Shown: in pieces, positions 22,090-34,255 of the stretch | Layout: every line of letters begins with the position of its first letter | How positions within the stretch are numbered: the first letter of the stretch is position 1 | Source of the DNA: Lactuca virosa | Lineage: Eukaryota; Streptophyta; Magnoliopsida; Asterales; Asteraceae | Direction of reading: 5' to 3' | DNA: 64,000 nucleotides | Assembly (NCBI GenBank): GCA_928212115.1 | Contig: CAKMRJ010001112.1 | Span: 411,482,076 to 411,546,075, forward strand | Notes under the pieces: model-generated | What the model saw: only the letters and a program-made list of their open reading frames with translations | Databases searched by the model: none | What the model was told of the DNA's origin: nothing | Made by a program: the position numbers and the translations under genes

Positions 22090-23925
22090 TCGGGCCCTAA
22101 TACAAACACTAATATGGTGTTATTGAAATGAGTTGTTAAAGTACAATGCTTAATAAGAAAGTGCAATCATGTAAAAGAATTAACCATTGTAAATATTATG
22201 GTTGAATATATTTGTGTGCTATAGCCTATAAGTTTATAACATCCTACTTTCTTTTTTTCTATTACAACATTGTACTTTCAGTTGTTTCTTATTAAGGCAT
22301 CATAGTTTAATTCTTTAAAAATATATACCCAATAATACTAATGTTAGCCAAATACAAAGCAAACTTTTATTAGAAGAAATGAGAGTATGATGCTATAATA
22401 AACAAAGTAAAAAAAAGTACATTGCTATTTCTTCCATGTTAAAGAAACTAAACTTTACCAATGTTTTAATGTTTTATCAGATAGTTGATATGTTGATGAA
22501 TACTGTATAGATTTTTACTAGAACTAAATTTAATAGCAGATTAAAACATGGTTAAATAAACAAGTTTTTTTTTTACTAAAATCATCATTTTGTGGGAAAT
22601 AATTAGGCTTCTCAAAACATAATGGTATGTCAACAAGTGGGAGGTCCACATTTATCCATAACAGGTTGTAATATTTTTCAAACTAGCATACAAATGTCAT
22701 ATACTAATTCTTCTAAAATAACCATATGAGAGAAGTTGGGTAAATTTGTTACCTATTTTGACTGAGTATGTTGCCAGTAGGTGGCACAACTTATCCTGTT
22801 CGCGTTCAAACAAATACAAATGGTCATCCAGATAATGTGGAGCGAGTTTTAGGAGTGTGTTGCATAAAGTTCCGACCTAACTGTATAGGAGCATAAGAAT
22901 GTATGAATAAAATTACCATTTTACCCTTAAGAGTTACCAGTCATTTCCGTTTGGTAAAATTGTTACCTGATACAATTTTAACTCAAACTAAGGCCCAACC
23001 TCCTTTAGATCAATTGATTTAGGACCTCCACTTTTCCTATAGACACGATGCCTGTAAAAATGTATAGCTTTTTATTTATTTTTGAAGAGTTAGATTTAAT
23101 TTAATTTGATTAAAATCATGATAAGCAATTACCTGAAAGAAATGTAATCTAATTGATTAGCAAAAGTGATTATACATTTCGAATCAGGCTTGGGCACTGG
23201 AAATAGATGCAATCCTTTCACTAATCTATTCAATCACACAACCAATAGCAATAAGATGTCAAAAAATAAAAAATAAAAAAGATTTCTAACCCAAGAAACC
23301 TTGTTGAAGTCAAAATCCATGAAAACATGAAGTTGAAATTAAATGAAATTGCAATGAAAGTCAGTTGGACAATACAAGTGACTGTATACCTTGGTTGAAA
23401 AGTTGTTAAGAATCAGATGTAGGCAAGCCTCAGATACAAATGAATTTTGCTGCATTTTTCGTCCCTATTTTACTACTTCTTAAAAATTTTCACTCGTAAG
23501 AGTTACCAATCATTTCGTTAAATCCAGAATAAAATTACAATTTTACCCATATCATCTTCATAAAAACTAAAATCAAACCTAATTACGAATCCAAAATCTA
23601 ATGATATTAGAACTAATAAATAATAAATTATTAGCCACCAACCTACCAAAATATTCAGAAATCGGATGGGTCTGGCAGGATAATTTTTTTATTAAAATAT
23701 AAACTCAAGAACATTAATGATTTCATATGAAACATCTTGAACATTTCGCATTTTCTCAACATTTGATTCACGAACATACACCATTGTAGGCGTATGCCTG
23801 AAAATAGTTTATTCTATACATTATACCATAATCATAATAGATAATAACAAATAATAATTAGAAATTTAAAAATACCTATAGAAAAAGAAGCCAAAGTTTT
23901 TTGCAGCAGTAACTAAAGCAACTTC
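22090..23925. other. Gene-free interior of CACTA-1
   Basis: AT-rich DNA with no recognisable coding domain. Two similar patches with ACCCTTAAGAGTTACCA and CTCGTAAGAGTTACCA (near 22922 and 23491) are the only repeat noticed. Confidence 0.5.
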
Positions 23926-24431
23926 ATATATTATGGTCTGTTTTATGGTCACTAATTGTTTTTCACTTCTAATTCATCAGTGACCACTATTGAGTGGTCA
24001 CTAATTGTTTTTCCCAATTTAAGTAGTTTTCTACAACAAAAGTGTAGGCGGGCGGTTTTGAATAAGAGTAGTCAGTGACCACTATTTTTGGTCACTAAAC
24101 CTCCAATACAATGACCACTTTTTTGTCACAAAGCTTCTAACATAGTGACCGTTATTTTTAGTCACAAAGTTTTTTTTGTCACAAAGCTTATAACATAACG
24201 ACCATTATTTTTTGTCACTAAATAGTTGTTATGATATGAAACAAAAGTAGTTTAATTTTTTCACAGTTTAGTGACCGAGTTAGTGACCACCATATAGAAT
24301 TGGTCATTAAATTTGTAGGATTACCAAAATTCAGTGACCACTTAATTTCTAGTGACTAAACGATGCTTTCAGTGACCAAATTTTAGGTTGTCACTAAAAA
24401 TTAGTCACTAATAAAAACTTTTATTGTAGTG

Positions 24432-25390
24432 GATTGACCAAGAGTACTGAATTTTTGGCCATCTGGGAGAGATCCTCGGCAGAAAAGTTGTCCTATGTGT
24501 ACGTCTGGGTGATTATTGCTCGTCATGGGGTTCCGGTCTCCATTGTATCAGACCGAGATGTTCGGTTCACTTCCCGATTCTGGCAGAAGTTCCATGAGGA
24601 ACTGGGCACGAGGCTACATTTCAGCACTACTTATCATCTACAGAATGACGGTCGGAGTGAGTGGACCATCCAGAAACTTGAGGATATGTTACGGACTTGT
24701 GTCATAGATTTTGGTGGGAATTGGGATTCCTACCCACCTCTTGTGGAGTTTTCCTATAATAACAGCTATCACTCCAGCATTGGTTCCCTGGCTTTTGAGC
24801 TCTTGTATGGTCGAAGATGTCGTACCCCAGTTTGTTGCGGAGAGGTTGGTCACATGGTCATGGGGAGGACTGAAGTAGTCCTACAGACCATGGAGCTTAT
24901 CCAACAGATCAGGCAGAGACTGCATATCGCACAGAATCGGCAGAAGAGTTATGTCGACCGGCGCTGATCAGAGTTAGAGTTTTAGGTCGGCGATATGGTG
25001 CTACTAACGGTCTCACACTAGAAGAGTGTGATACACTTCAGGAAGAGGGGAAAATTGGGTCTCCGATATATTAGACCGTTCCGAGTGATCGTCAGGGAGG
25101 GAAGGGTGGCCTACCGGTTGAATTTTCCTCATGAGCTCAATCCGATCCACAACACCTTCCATGTTTCGCAGTTGTAGAAGTACGTATTAGATGATGAGTT
25201 TGTGGTCCCTTTGGATGATATTCAGGTCGATGAGTGCCTGAATTATGTTGAGAGATCAGTAACGATAGTGGAAAGTAAGATGAAGATTATGCGCAATAGG
25301 GATATACCTTTGGTAAAGGTTCAGTGGTAACATCAGAAAGGCTCCGAGTGAACCTGGGAGTCGGAGGCAAATATTCGAGAGGGGGAGAAT
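24432..25390 (+). pseudogene. Family A copy 2 integrase core and chromodomain end
   Basis: The integrase resumes after CACTA-1. The open stretch 24434-24967 has RHGVPVSIVSDRDVRFTSRF (second catalytic Asp), LQNDGRSEWTIQKLEDMLR (catalytic Glu), VEFSYNNSYHSSIG and LLYGRRCRTPVCCGEVG. After a TGA the C-terminal part continues in pieces (VRFRV-type, GRVAYRLNFPHEL, HNTFHVSQL, LDDIQVDECLNYVERS). The chromodomain-like end is cut short, and the polypurine tract GAGAGGGGGAGAAT (25377-25390) leads into LTR 2. Confidence 0.85.
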
Positions 25391-27140
25391 TGTAACATCC
25401 CAATGATGAGGTATTTTCAATTCCAACCTATTTTATGAACAAATATATCATTTTAGTCCCTGAGTATAAGAAAGAGTGTAAAATGGCCCATAGTGGCATT
25501 TTGGTGATTTGGGCTATGGGGTAGTACGTTGGGTGTACGTTGTGTATGCTGAGCGTACTAGGGCGGACCCTAGTATGTTAGGGGTACACCTCGTACGCAG
25601 GGCAAACTTGGAGAAACTCCAAACCCTAAATTTTAGGGTTTGGTCCATATATAAGCACCCTTATAGCCTCATTTATCATTTCCTCTTCAACCCCCATCTG
25701 AGAAGAACAATCTCTAGAAAACGATATATGAGAATAGTGCTTTTGAGCTCATTTTGTGTGCTTTATGGGTGTTCTTGAAGAAGAAGAAGAAGTTGGTGCA
25801 AGGACCTTGAAGCTTGGAAGCAACTTAGATCTAGGATTCTTCCCTTGCTAGCAACCTCCAGGAGGTAAAAAGTTTAAAACTTTATCACTCTAACTTGTAG
25901 ATGTAGTCATTTCTTCATTTAGGGCATTTTTGGTCCCAAATATGGTGATTCTTGAGCAAGGCATGCTTTTAACCCAATAATTCGTCCTTTCGGACCTTAT
26001 GAGGGGTCTTGAGTCATAAAAAATGTGGTCTTAATGGTTAGTTTTCCTCCATGCATGCTCTAAAAGGTCTTAAGGCATTAAGAAGTTGGGATTTTGTGCA
26101 TTAAGCACTTACTGGACATGAAAAGTCATAAAGTTGGAAACTTTATGATTCTTAGTGGTATTTTGGTATTGGATCTGAAAGTTGGACGTGAGAGCTTAAT
26201 GCATTAAGCTCTTGTTGATGATTTGAGAAGTCTGAGCGTACGCCTTGCGTAACCTGGAGTATGCAGCACATACGTGGCCAACCACCTCGGCTGTGGTCAA
26301 AGCTCAAGTACGCCCTGCGTACCTCCAGAGTATGCCCCGTATACGAGCCCTAATTTTACTCGGTTGGGTTGACTCAGTAGACTTGTTGATTTTGACCAGT
26401 TTTGACCAAGGGTATTTTAGGGGAAATGTTATTCATTTAGAATAGGAAATGTTTTGACATTTAGGATTTGGGTTGAGCTGGTTGTCGGAGCTGGGAGTTA
26501 TTCAGGCTGCATTCAGACTGTGAGGTAATTTTCCTCACTGTTCTTGTGGGCCGAAGGCACCAATGCCGACCCCTTGGGTTATGTATCTGGTATTTTGGAT
26601 GTTGCTATATAGTAGTAATCTGTAGATCTGTCTGATAGTCCGTTAACTAGTTATATGATTATCTGTTGTTGGATATATGTTATTTGTTATGTGTATGTTG
26701 ACATGGTATTGTGGGGTTGAGACCGTATTGCTTTGTGTTGTAAGTCAATAGAGCGGGGCATTCCAACTGAAAAGTTGTGGGACGGGGCATCCAAGCTGAA
26801 GGTTATGGGCCGGGGCATTCCATCCGTAAGGTTGTGGGTCAGGGGTAATCCAACCAGGAGGCTGTGGACCCGTTATCTGTTTGATTATATGTTTGTGTGG
26901 TGGTACTTTGGGGGAACTCACTAAGCTTTAGCTTACAATTTTAGTTACGATTTCAAGTAATTCTGAGGATCGTGGGAAGGTGAAGGCGTGATCGTACACA
27001 ACTTCCTGTTTTGTGATTGGATCTTTGGGAAAAACTTTGATTTGAAATAATACCTTGAAAACAATGACTGGTTTGTAAACAATGTTGGTGAATGGTTGAT
27101 TTTTGAAAATTATAAATTTTTTGTGATTTTGAGTTTTACA
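25391..27140 (+). repeat. LTR 2 of gypsy family A
   Basis: 1,750 bp, TGTAACATCCC to GTTTTACA, with TATA box near 25647-25655 and GTACGC/GCGTAC motifs at 25545-25600 and 26236-26345. It closes copy 2. What follows is not a leader but the integrase of another copy, so this junction arose by recombination or deletion. Confidence 0.88.
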
Positions 27141-27896
27141 GCGGGCTTGTGTTATTGATTTTGGTGGGAGTTGGGATTCCTACCTACCTCTTGCAGAGTT
27201 TTCCTACAACAACAGCTATCACTCCAACATTGGTGCACCACCCTTTGAGCTTCTGTATGGTCGGAGATGTCGTACCCCAGTTTGTTGGGGGGAGGTTGGT
27301 CACAGAGTCATGGGAAGGACTGAGGTAGTCCTCCAAACCATGGAGCTTATCTAACAGATCAGGCAGAGATTGAAGACGGCTCAGAGTCGGAAAAAGAGCT
27401 ATACCGATCGACATTAATCAGAGTTGGTGTTCCAGGTCGGCGATATGGTAATACTGAAGGTCTCACCCTAGAAGGGTGTGATACGCTTTAGGAAGAGGGG
27501 AAAATTGTGTCCCCAGTATATTGGATAGCTCCATGTGATCGTTAGGGTAGGCAGGGTGGCCTACCGGTTCAATTTGCCGAGTGAGCTCGGTCAGATCCAC
27601 AACACTTTCCATGTTTCGCAGTTATGGAAGTGTGCGTTAGACGATGAGGTAGTGGTTCCTTTGGATGATATCCACGTCAATAATCGCCTGAATTAAATAG
27701 AGAGGCCGGTAGCGATAATTGAGAGAAAGATGAAGGTCCTACGCAACAAGGAGATACCTTTGGTAAAGGTTTAATGGCAGCATCGGAAAGGCTCCGAGTG
27801 GACCTGGGATCCGGAGGTAGAGATTTGGGAGCATTATCCTGAGTTATTCATAGCAACAGACTTTAAGGATGAAGTCTAGTTCAAGTGACGGAAAAT
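27141..27896 (+). pseudogene. Family A copy 3: integrase C-terminal fragment
   Basis: Begins abruptly after LTR 2 at the block equivalent to 24694 (CVIDFGGSWDSYLPLAEFSY). Further blocks are FELLYGRRCRTPVCWGEVGH, SELVFQVGDMV, HNTFHVSQLWKC, RNKEIPLVKV and EWTWDPEVEIWEHYPELF, interrupted by at least five stops. It ends just before LTR 3. Confidence 0.8.
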
Positions 27897-28003
27897 TGTA
27901 ACATCCCGGTGTTGAGGTAATTTCAATTTTTACCCTATGTATGAATAAATATTGCATTTTAGTCCTTGAGTATAAGAAAGAGTGCAACATGGCCCATAAT
28001 GGT
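27897..28003 (+). repeat. LTR 3 of gypsy family A, first part
   Basis: TGTAACATCCCGG start, then alignment with LTR 2 up to GGCCCATAATGG, where the Athila-type element begins. LTR 3 continues at 48555. Confidence 0.8.
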
Positions 28004-29389
28004 CATGCGTAAATAATTATGCACTAGTTTAACCTACTAATGTAACTAATTATTACTTCCTAAGGCAGTGTACCTTGTTGAAAATAGAAAAAATCACAAA
28101 TAGTCGGGTATCGAACACAGGGAACGAAATGATTAGCTAATTTTATCTACTAATTACCTAAATTACTATTTAAATAAGGAAAGAGGGTTTCTCTAGTTTT
28201 TCAATACTAGAAACTTAATTACCCAAACTAAACTAACTATCAACTAATGGCACATAAACTAAAACTAAAAGCAAGAAACACAAAAGATGATTCTAACCAA
28301 GGTAATTGAGAGACTTTCGTTTAGCATCGATATGCTATTATGGTTGATTTACGGAAGTGCAATGGATTAATGCTTCATTGGTTGCTGATTCCTAAGATAA
28401 CTAGGTTAATGTTCACTAACCTAATCCTTTAGCACTTAAGTTCATTCATACGGTGATCAGGCGGATAAACTAACAAATTTACTAGTGTTCGGTTCAAGGT
28501 AAATTAGACTTATAATGAATTAATTAATTAGGTTTATTAAATCAATTCAATATATGAATGGTCGTCATATATTAGCTCCTACAATTACTTACCCACTTTT
28601 CTATTTAACCCTAGGTTTTGGTAAAAACACTAGTCCTATAATTTTGCAATTCAAAAAGGTCATAAGATTCAAGTTCAATCAAGAGTGATGGTCATGCAAA
28701 CTTAATTAAACTCAACAATAAACAGAAAAGTAGTTCTCATAAGCATAGAAAGGTTCTTTAATAAGCTAAAGTAACAAATAACCAACTATTCATAATCCAA
28801 ACCATAAATAAAACCATAAAAAGTCAAGCAATCTAATCTAAACGAAAGCCATAGGTTTTTAGCCCATCATTTCAGCAGTAAACACATAAAAACGAAGTTC
28901 AACTTAATATTCATGATTAAACACAAGAAGAAAAACATAATAGTAAGTTGTTTTGCCTCAAATCTCTCATATCCAAGCTACAATCGATCTTCTGCAAATC
29001 GAAGCTTCAAGTGTGTTCGTGGCCTTCAAAAGGTGACAATAGCTCTTGCAAAAGTTGGGTTTTCGGAGGATTATGTATTCTATTTATAGTTTTCTGGAAG
29101 TCGGTCCACCACGTCGTGGCACGTCCACCACGAGGTGGTCTTCTACTTTATAACGTAATACGCAAGTCTTCGAGGTTCGACGAGAAACTTCAAAACACCA
29201 CGTCATGGTAATGTCACCACATCGTGGGAATGAGCATTTTCTTCATTTTTGCCTTGATCCAAGTTCCTAGCTTCCAGCTTCCTTTTTGCTCCGAGCATGT
29301 CTTTTACCACTACAACACAACATACAATAGATTAAGTATCTTTTGGTCTATAAATGGCATAAAATATATGTATAGATATGCACATATCA
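28004..29389 (-). repeat. 3' LTR of the Athila-type element
   Basis: About 1,386 bp from TCATGCG (TGATGCA in the other LTR) to CATATCA. It aligns with 46863-48554. It contains the CCACGTCGTGG motif family at 29108-29230. Confidence 0.85.
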
Positions 29390-31208
29390 AAATACCACAC
29401 ACTTATTCTTTGCTTTCCCGCGAGCAAACTGATTTTTATCTTACCAATATTTCACAAAACAACCCATTTAAAACCCAACCATTATCCCAAGACCGCAATG
29501 CATGTATTTTTGTCTATGATTCCTAAAAACTTGTCGTTCCAAAATACTCACAATCCTTATGAACCTTCACCCCTTAGCTTATACGACATTCATTTTTTGC
29601 AACCCTCTGAATCCATCCCCAGAAATCTTTCTTAACCTCAAAGTATTTTTGGTTAAATAACCAAGCATACATAAATGCTAGAAAGAAATACAACTTTGAT
29701 ACCAGAATGGAGTTCTTTGGAATTAATATCTTCTTTGATATTTTCTTTTTAATTTCTTTAAATTCACCACCTTCTTGTTTGATATTTGGTATCTTCAACT
29801 TTTGATTCTTCAAAATTTTTGATTTTTTGATTTTCATACTTTGACAGCTCCAAAATTCTTTCAACTTTTTTTTTTGTAATTTCTCTCTTTTTTTTACTAA
29901 AATCCTACATGCTTAAGCAATGAGCTTAACTTCAACCTTTATTGGTTATAGGTATTAATCTAAGTGCAATGACTACATAAGCTCTCCTGGATAGATTTCA
30001 GGTACACGCTCCAAAACTTATTACATCATATAAACTACCAGATTATCTTTCATATCTCATGACTTTTCACTAATAATGAGAACCCAAAAATACACTATAG
30101 CATGTGTTGGCTTAGGTAAACATTTGGACTCTCATCGTATCATCCCACACCATACTAGCAAAAAGTTTTAATTGGCTAGATTTTCCTAAATTAAACTATT
30201 ATTTCAATTTTATATGAATGCATATTGTAAAAACTAGCAATTTTGTGATAATGCTAATTTTCAAAAATCAAATGCTTTTTCCTAATGCAATAAACCCCTT
30301 ACCCCACACTTATTTTATGCAATGCCCCCATTGCATACTATGAAAAACATAAAAGTAAAGATGGAGAAAAAGAAACAGACTCCCCTAGGATAGAAGTTGC
30401 AAGGTCAATCATGTTGCTCGTGTGTAGGATCGCTCGCCAATATGTGGAAATATGGAAGTGGTTGACTGATATGGAACTCGTCGGAAAGGCATGGACATTT
30501 TGTACTTCATAAGGTGTAGCAAAAAAAATCGAAAAGTGGACTTGAAACAATCACCATGTCATGGTAGGGAGACCACATCATGTTAAGCTGGTGACAAATA
30601 ATGTGTGTATTCTGTAACGACACCACGTCGTGGCAATTCTGACCATGTAGTGGTGGATGTAAAATGTGAAAATAAGTGCATTTCATAGAAGATTTCTTCA
30701 ATAAGTTGGTCCCCAATGATGATATGGACTTCTGGAAATGTGACACAACAACTTGGGTGATCAAATTAACGCTCTATACATTCAAATTTGCCTCTCTCGC
30801 CGCATTGCTAACCCCTCACTTAAATTCATGAAAGTCTCTCGTGAAAAATACTTCACTCATCAAACTCAAACTTCTGGAAAATCTAGAGACAAAAAACAGT
30901 AATAACAAGGAAACAAATAAAACCAAATACTTAAATCCTACAATCACCATCATCGTAGAAAATAGAAAATAGAACAAACCAAACACAAACAAATAACAAT
31001 AAAATTGTCTTAAATCCACTAACTAAAAAGGACAATTTTACTCATCATCATCATTTCCTCCTCCACTTCCGCCAACTCCTCTGTGTCGCTCCGCCCAAAG
31101 CTCTTCCCATGTCGGGATGTTAGGGTATGCGATTGGATACGCACTTGGGCGTTGGATGTTCATATGTTGCATCAAAATGTCGAGGTGCATATTGGTGTAA
31201 TTAACACC
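29390..31208 (-). other. Athila 3' untranslated internal region
   Basis: Non-coding between the extra ORF and the 3' LTR. A purine-rich GGGAAAGCAAAGAATAAG (minus strand, near 29400-29420) is the likely polypurine tract. A lysine-rich frame at 29574-29864 is AT-driven and has no domain. A CCACGTCGTGG copy lies at about 30624. Confidence 0.55.
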
Positions 31209-32326
31209 TCATCCCAAGTTGTCTTGATAACTGCACAAAGTAACATTATACAGGTCCATTGGCAACTCATCCTCGGTAGGAATCATGGGTGGTTCTTCTT
31301 TCGCATTACCGGGCCTTTGTCTCACTCTCCTTCCTAGCTGGTCCCTTGGGTTATCATTTGGAATGGAGAAGTTCCCAAACCCATTGTCCACCACAATATT
31401 TGCTCGTTTGTAAAGAATTGCACTAAAAGGTTTACTATTCTCCACCGTTAGCATAAAAGACTCCCATTTTTTAGAGGACCCCAAACGACCACGCCAACCT
31501 TGTGATAAACATGCCACCATACAAAGGTGACCCCAACAATCTTTACCTACCCGGTTTGCTAAAAAGTCAGCCACATACCACGGAACATCAATAAGTACAC
31601 CCGTAGAAATGAGACTCCACAGATAAAAGGCATCCAAACATGGGAACTTGTCCCCCTCCTACCTTTGGTTGATGGTATTAGTGATCAATTGGTGCAAGAG
31701 GCGATGAAGAGGAGACCGAATTTCACTTTCATGGGTTGTCCCTGATTGGCACACACCATTGGCGATGTTGAGCCAATAGTTGCTTCCTTGAATTCTTCAC
31801 TTGAAGTGAGACATTGAGCAATAAACTCAATGTATGATTCGGTATGAACCTCGGACGAAAGATATCGCTCTATCATCATAGCAAATTTCGCCAAGCTTCA
31901 TTCTCTTCTTTCAACGCCCAAGCAAAAAGTGATGTTTTTCCTATCATGGACGCCTTTTTTCTCGTGGAAGTGCACCGTGGCTAATTATTCCACACAAAGT
32001 TCTTTGTACATAGGTTCTTGGATGTGGAAAAGGTGTCTCCAAGCCATACAAATAAACCGGCCTTGGACTCCGTCAAAAGATTTTGTTAGAAATGGTTCAA
32101 GCGCCTCCGATAGGCCCACCTCTTCCATCCAACTCCAGTTAATTTCTGCAGGTATGTGCACCTTCCTTTCTTTCAACCAGGATAGCTTCTCTATCCATTG
32201 AATCAACACTTCGGGAGCTACAACAATCAGGAAAGAGAACCACAGGAAGTCAGGACGGCTCCCGGGTTGATTCCTACGACCTCGACCCTGCATTATCTGC
32301 AAAAGAAACATAGAAAACCATTCCAA
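31209..32326 (-). pseudogene. Athila extra 3' ORF (ATHILA ORF1 type)
   Basis: Conserved plant-specific ORF located after pol in Athila elements, in the position of a retroviral env; its function is unknown. Minus-strand blocks are IPAEINWSWMEEVGLSEALE, FLTKSFDGVQGRFICMAWR, LFHIQEPMYKELC, then after a stop near 31984 FAMMIERYLSSEVHTESYIE and MKVKFGLLFIASCTN. A shift near 31680 leads to the last part (VDNGFGNFSIPNDNPRDQL). Apart from two in-frame stops and one shift the whole ORF can be followed, so it is among the better preserved parts of this element. Confidence 0.7.
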
Positions 32327-33168
32327 TCATCCAATTGAGAGTTAGGAAGAAATTAATTCAAAATAGGTTGAAATAATAGGGACCACGATGAGTCATTGTG
32401 GTCGACGAACTGTTCGCAGAATCGGGACTTAAATCGAACGAATGCAAACCATTTTAACTCAAATCAAGTTCTGTGTTTTACTTAGGCCATAAAAATACAT
32501 GTTTTAAAGTAAGATTCATAACAAAAACAACCAATATCAAGCCTAAATTGAATCATTTTTCGAAATCCTAACTAACTAAATCCCTAAATAAAGGTTCATA
32601 TCAGCGAATTCAAGCCATAGATGCAGTAATACTCGATTATTAACTGTGAAAAGCACTTAAAAATCATACCTTTTGTTGGAGAAATTCGAAATTGGAAGAA
32701 AAGTTGGATGAAGGATTTGTAGGAGCCCAAGCACATCGTGAGTGAGGATGAAGTGTAAAAAGAAAAGTTCACTTCTTTAGGTTAAAAACACTAAAAATCG
32801 ACTGTGGTGAACAGTTAACACGTCGTGGTTTGGGCACCACGTCGTGGTGTTTTTCCGAAATCTGTTCTATCGAGTTCTATGAAGTCACCATGATGTGGTG
32901 TATGATTCCACTTTGTGGTAAATAAAATTATTTGTGTTGGGCAAGTTTTTCAAAAAAACTTCCACCCCATACTCATTCCATGCTTGCCCTCTAAAGAAAA
33001 TCCACATAAAAATTCAGAGGAGTGAAAAATCGACAAAACAAATCAAAATAAGAAAATAAAAGAAAGTAAAGCAAATAAAAGAAGGAAATAAAACAAAAAC
33101 TCTAAACCACAGGTTGCCTCCTACAAGCACTTCTTTTTGGGGAGTCGTGAGCTGGAATCCTTCCCGCT
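32327..33168 (-). other. Athila spacer between pol and the extra ORF
   Basis: Non-coding, with two CCACGTCGTGG copies at about 32817-32848 and related variants at 32886-32925. Confidence 0.55.
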
Positions 33169-33255
33169 CTATGTTGTTGTGGTTACTGTAAATTTCAAGG
33201 TTTCTCCTTTAATTTCCTCAATTGGCATCTCTTCCTCATAATGCTTTACCCGATG
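33169..33255 (-). pseudogene. C-terminal end of Athila pol
   Basis: The frame HRVKHYEEEMPIEEIKGETL ends at a TAG (complement 33169-33171). HRVKHY resembles the usual end of Athila integrase. The part between this and the integrase core at 41505 is missing or replaced by element B. Confidence 0.5.
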
Positions 33256-33867
33256 TCCATCTCTCGCTCGAGCACTTGACCACTCATCCCTACTTGTTTA
33301 TTAGAATCCTAAGGATTCTTACTTGGATTGCATACAGACCCGGTGCTTTCAGTAGTACGGGCCCAATACTACCTTCCACACCAACCTGTAGTCACCCCAA
33401 GTCCTCCTCCTAGGGTCCTAATTCACAAATACTCTATATCTCAAGAATCACAGACTACTCTCTCAGTAGAACCCCCTCAAGCTCATCTAGGTATCTCTTC
33501 CTAGATTATCTCCCGACTCAGAACTCAGCACATCCTCAGAGCAAATAGCAGATAACACTGATCAAAAAGCATCTCCTAGGCTAAGGCATCACAAATCAGG
33601 CAACTCTAGCCCTAGAATATGAAATACCTAGCCTACTTTCTATCATGCAATTCTAATAGAATATTTCATAAATATCTCATAACAGAAAAGTAAGGGTATT
33701 TTGGGAAATCACCGTTCGGGCTCTGGCTGATTGTACACAACGCTCTAACTCGTTTTCTCTTAAAACTCTTTCTCATTTTAGAAAAATCTTTTCTTTTGAA
33801 ATTTTTTCTCAAATCCTCAGTTTGATTGCAAACACACCCGGAGGTGCATCCGAATCCCTCAAACCAA
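33256..33867 (-). repeat. Extra leader copy of element B
   Basis: Nearly identical to 40124-40712, the true leader upstream of gag, and in the same orientation. Its start at CTCGCTCGAGCA also matches the other copy. It lies outside the 3' LTR. Confidence 0.8.
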
Positions 33868-33880
33868 GGCTCTGATACCA
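33868..33880 (-). other. Primer binding site of element B next to its 3' LTR
   Basis: The complement reads TGGTATCAGAGCC. A primer binding site downstream of a 3' LTR shows that this LTR also served as a 5' LTR. At the true 5' side this site has been deleted. Confidence 0.85.
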
Positions 33881-34189
33881 ACTTGTAACACCGTAAATTT
33901 TCAAACCAAATTTTTATTCATTTTCAAAAACAAATAAACACATGTCACATTTCTCAAAAATCTCAAGTATCAAACATCAACACATTTTTCAAAAATGTCT
34001 ATCACAAATCCAGGATCCTCCAAAAACATATCTCCAAAGCGAGTGTGTGTACAATCAAGTCGGGGCCTTCCCGCGATCCTCGGAAGTACCAGAAACACAT
34101 AACATATAACGCGGTAAGCACGAAGCTTAGTGAGTTCCCCAAAATACCACACATATCACGTTAGCCACTCGAGGCTAACTCAATACGAC

Positions 34190-34255
34190 CCTCCGGTCAA
34201 TGTGTTCTAGTGGAGACCCTCCGGTCCCACACTCGGGTGGACCCTCCGGTCCTAA
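34190..34255 (-). repeat. CCCTCCGGTC repeats in the element B LTR
   Basis: Three units of ACCCTCCGGTC with 17-20 bp spacing occupy the same relative place as the longer minisatellites in family A LTRs, on the far side of the AGTGAGTTCCCC block. Confidence 0.7.

Larger units (their letters stand above)
21130..24431. mobile_element. CACTA-1: non-autonomous CACTA (En/Spm-type) transposon
   Basis: A 3,302-bp element with terminal inverted repeats CACTACAAAAAAAT and TTTTATTGTAGTG. Flanks read AAT at 21127-21129 and GAT at 24432-24434, a 3-bp duplication of GAT with one change, as expected for CACTA. Both ends carry many copies of TTAGTGACCA / GTCACTAA within about 270-500 bp (21150-21400 and 23930-24420), the usual subterminal transposase-binding arrays. 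No TNP2-type transposase is seen, so it depends on another element. It interrupts family A integrase between its first and second catalytic Asp. Confidence 0.9.

Noticed and set aside
27184..27414. Minus-strand frame of 76 codons
   Set aside because: Antisense shadow of the plus-strand family A integrase fragment.
29574..29864. Lysine-rich minus-strand frame of 96 codons
   Set aside because: Composition follows AT-rich non-coding DNA in the Athila 3' region; no domain and no conserved neighbour.
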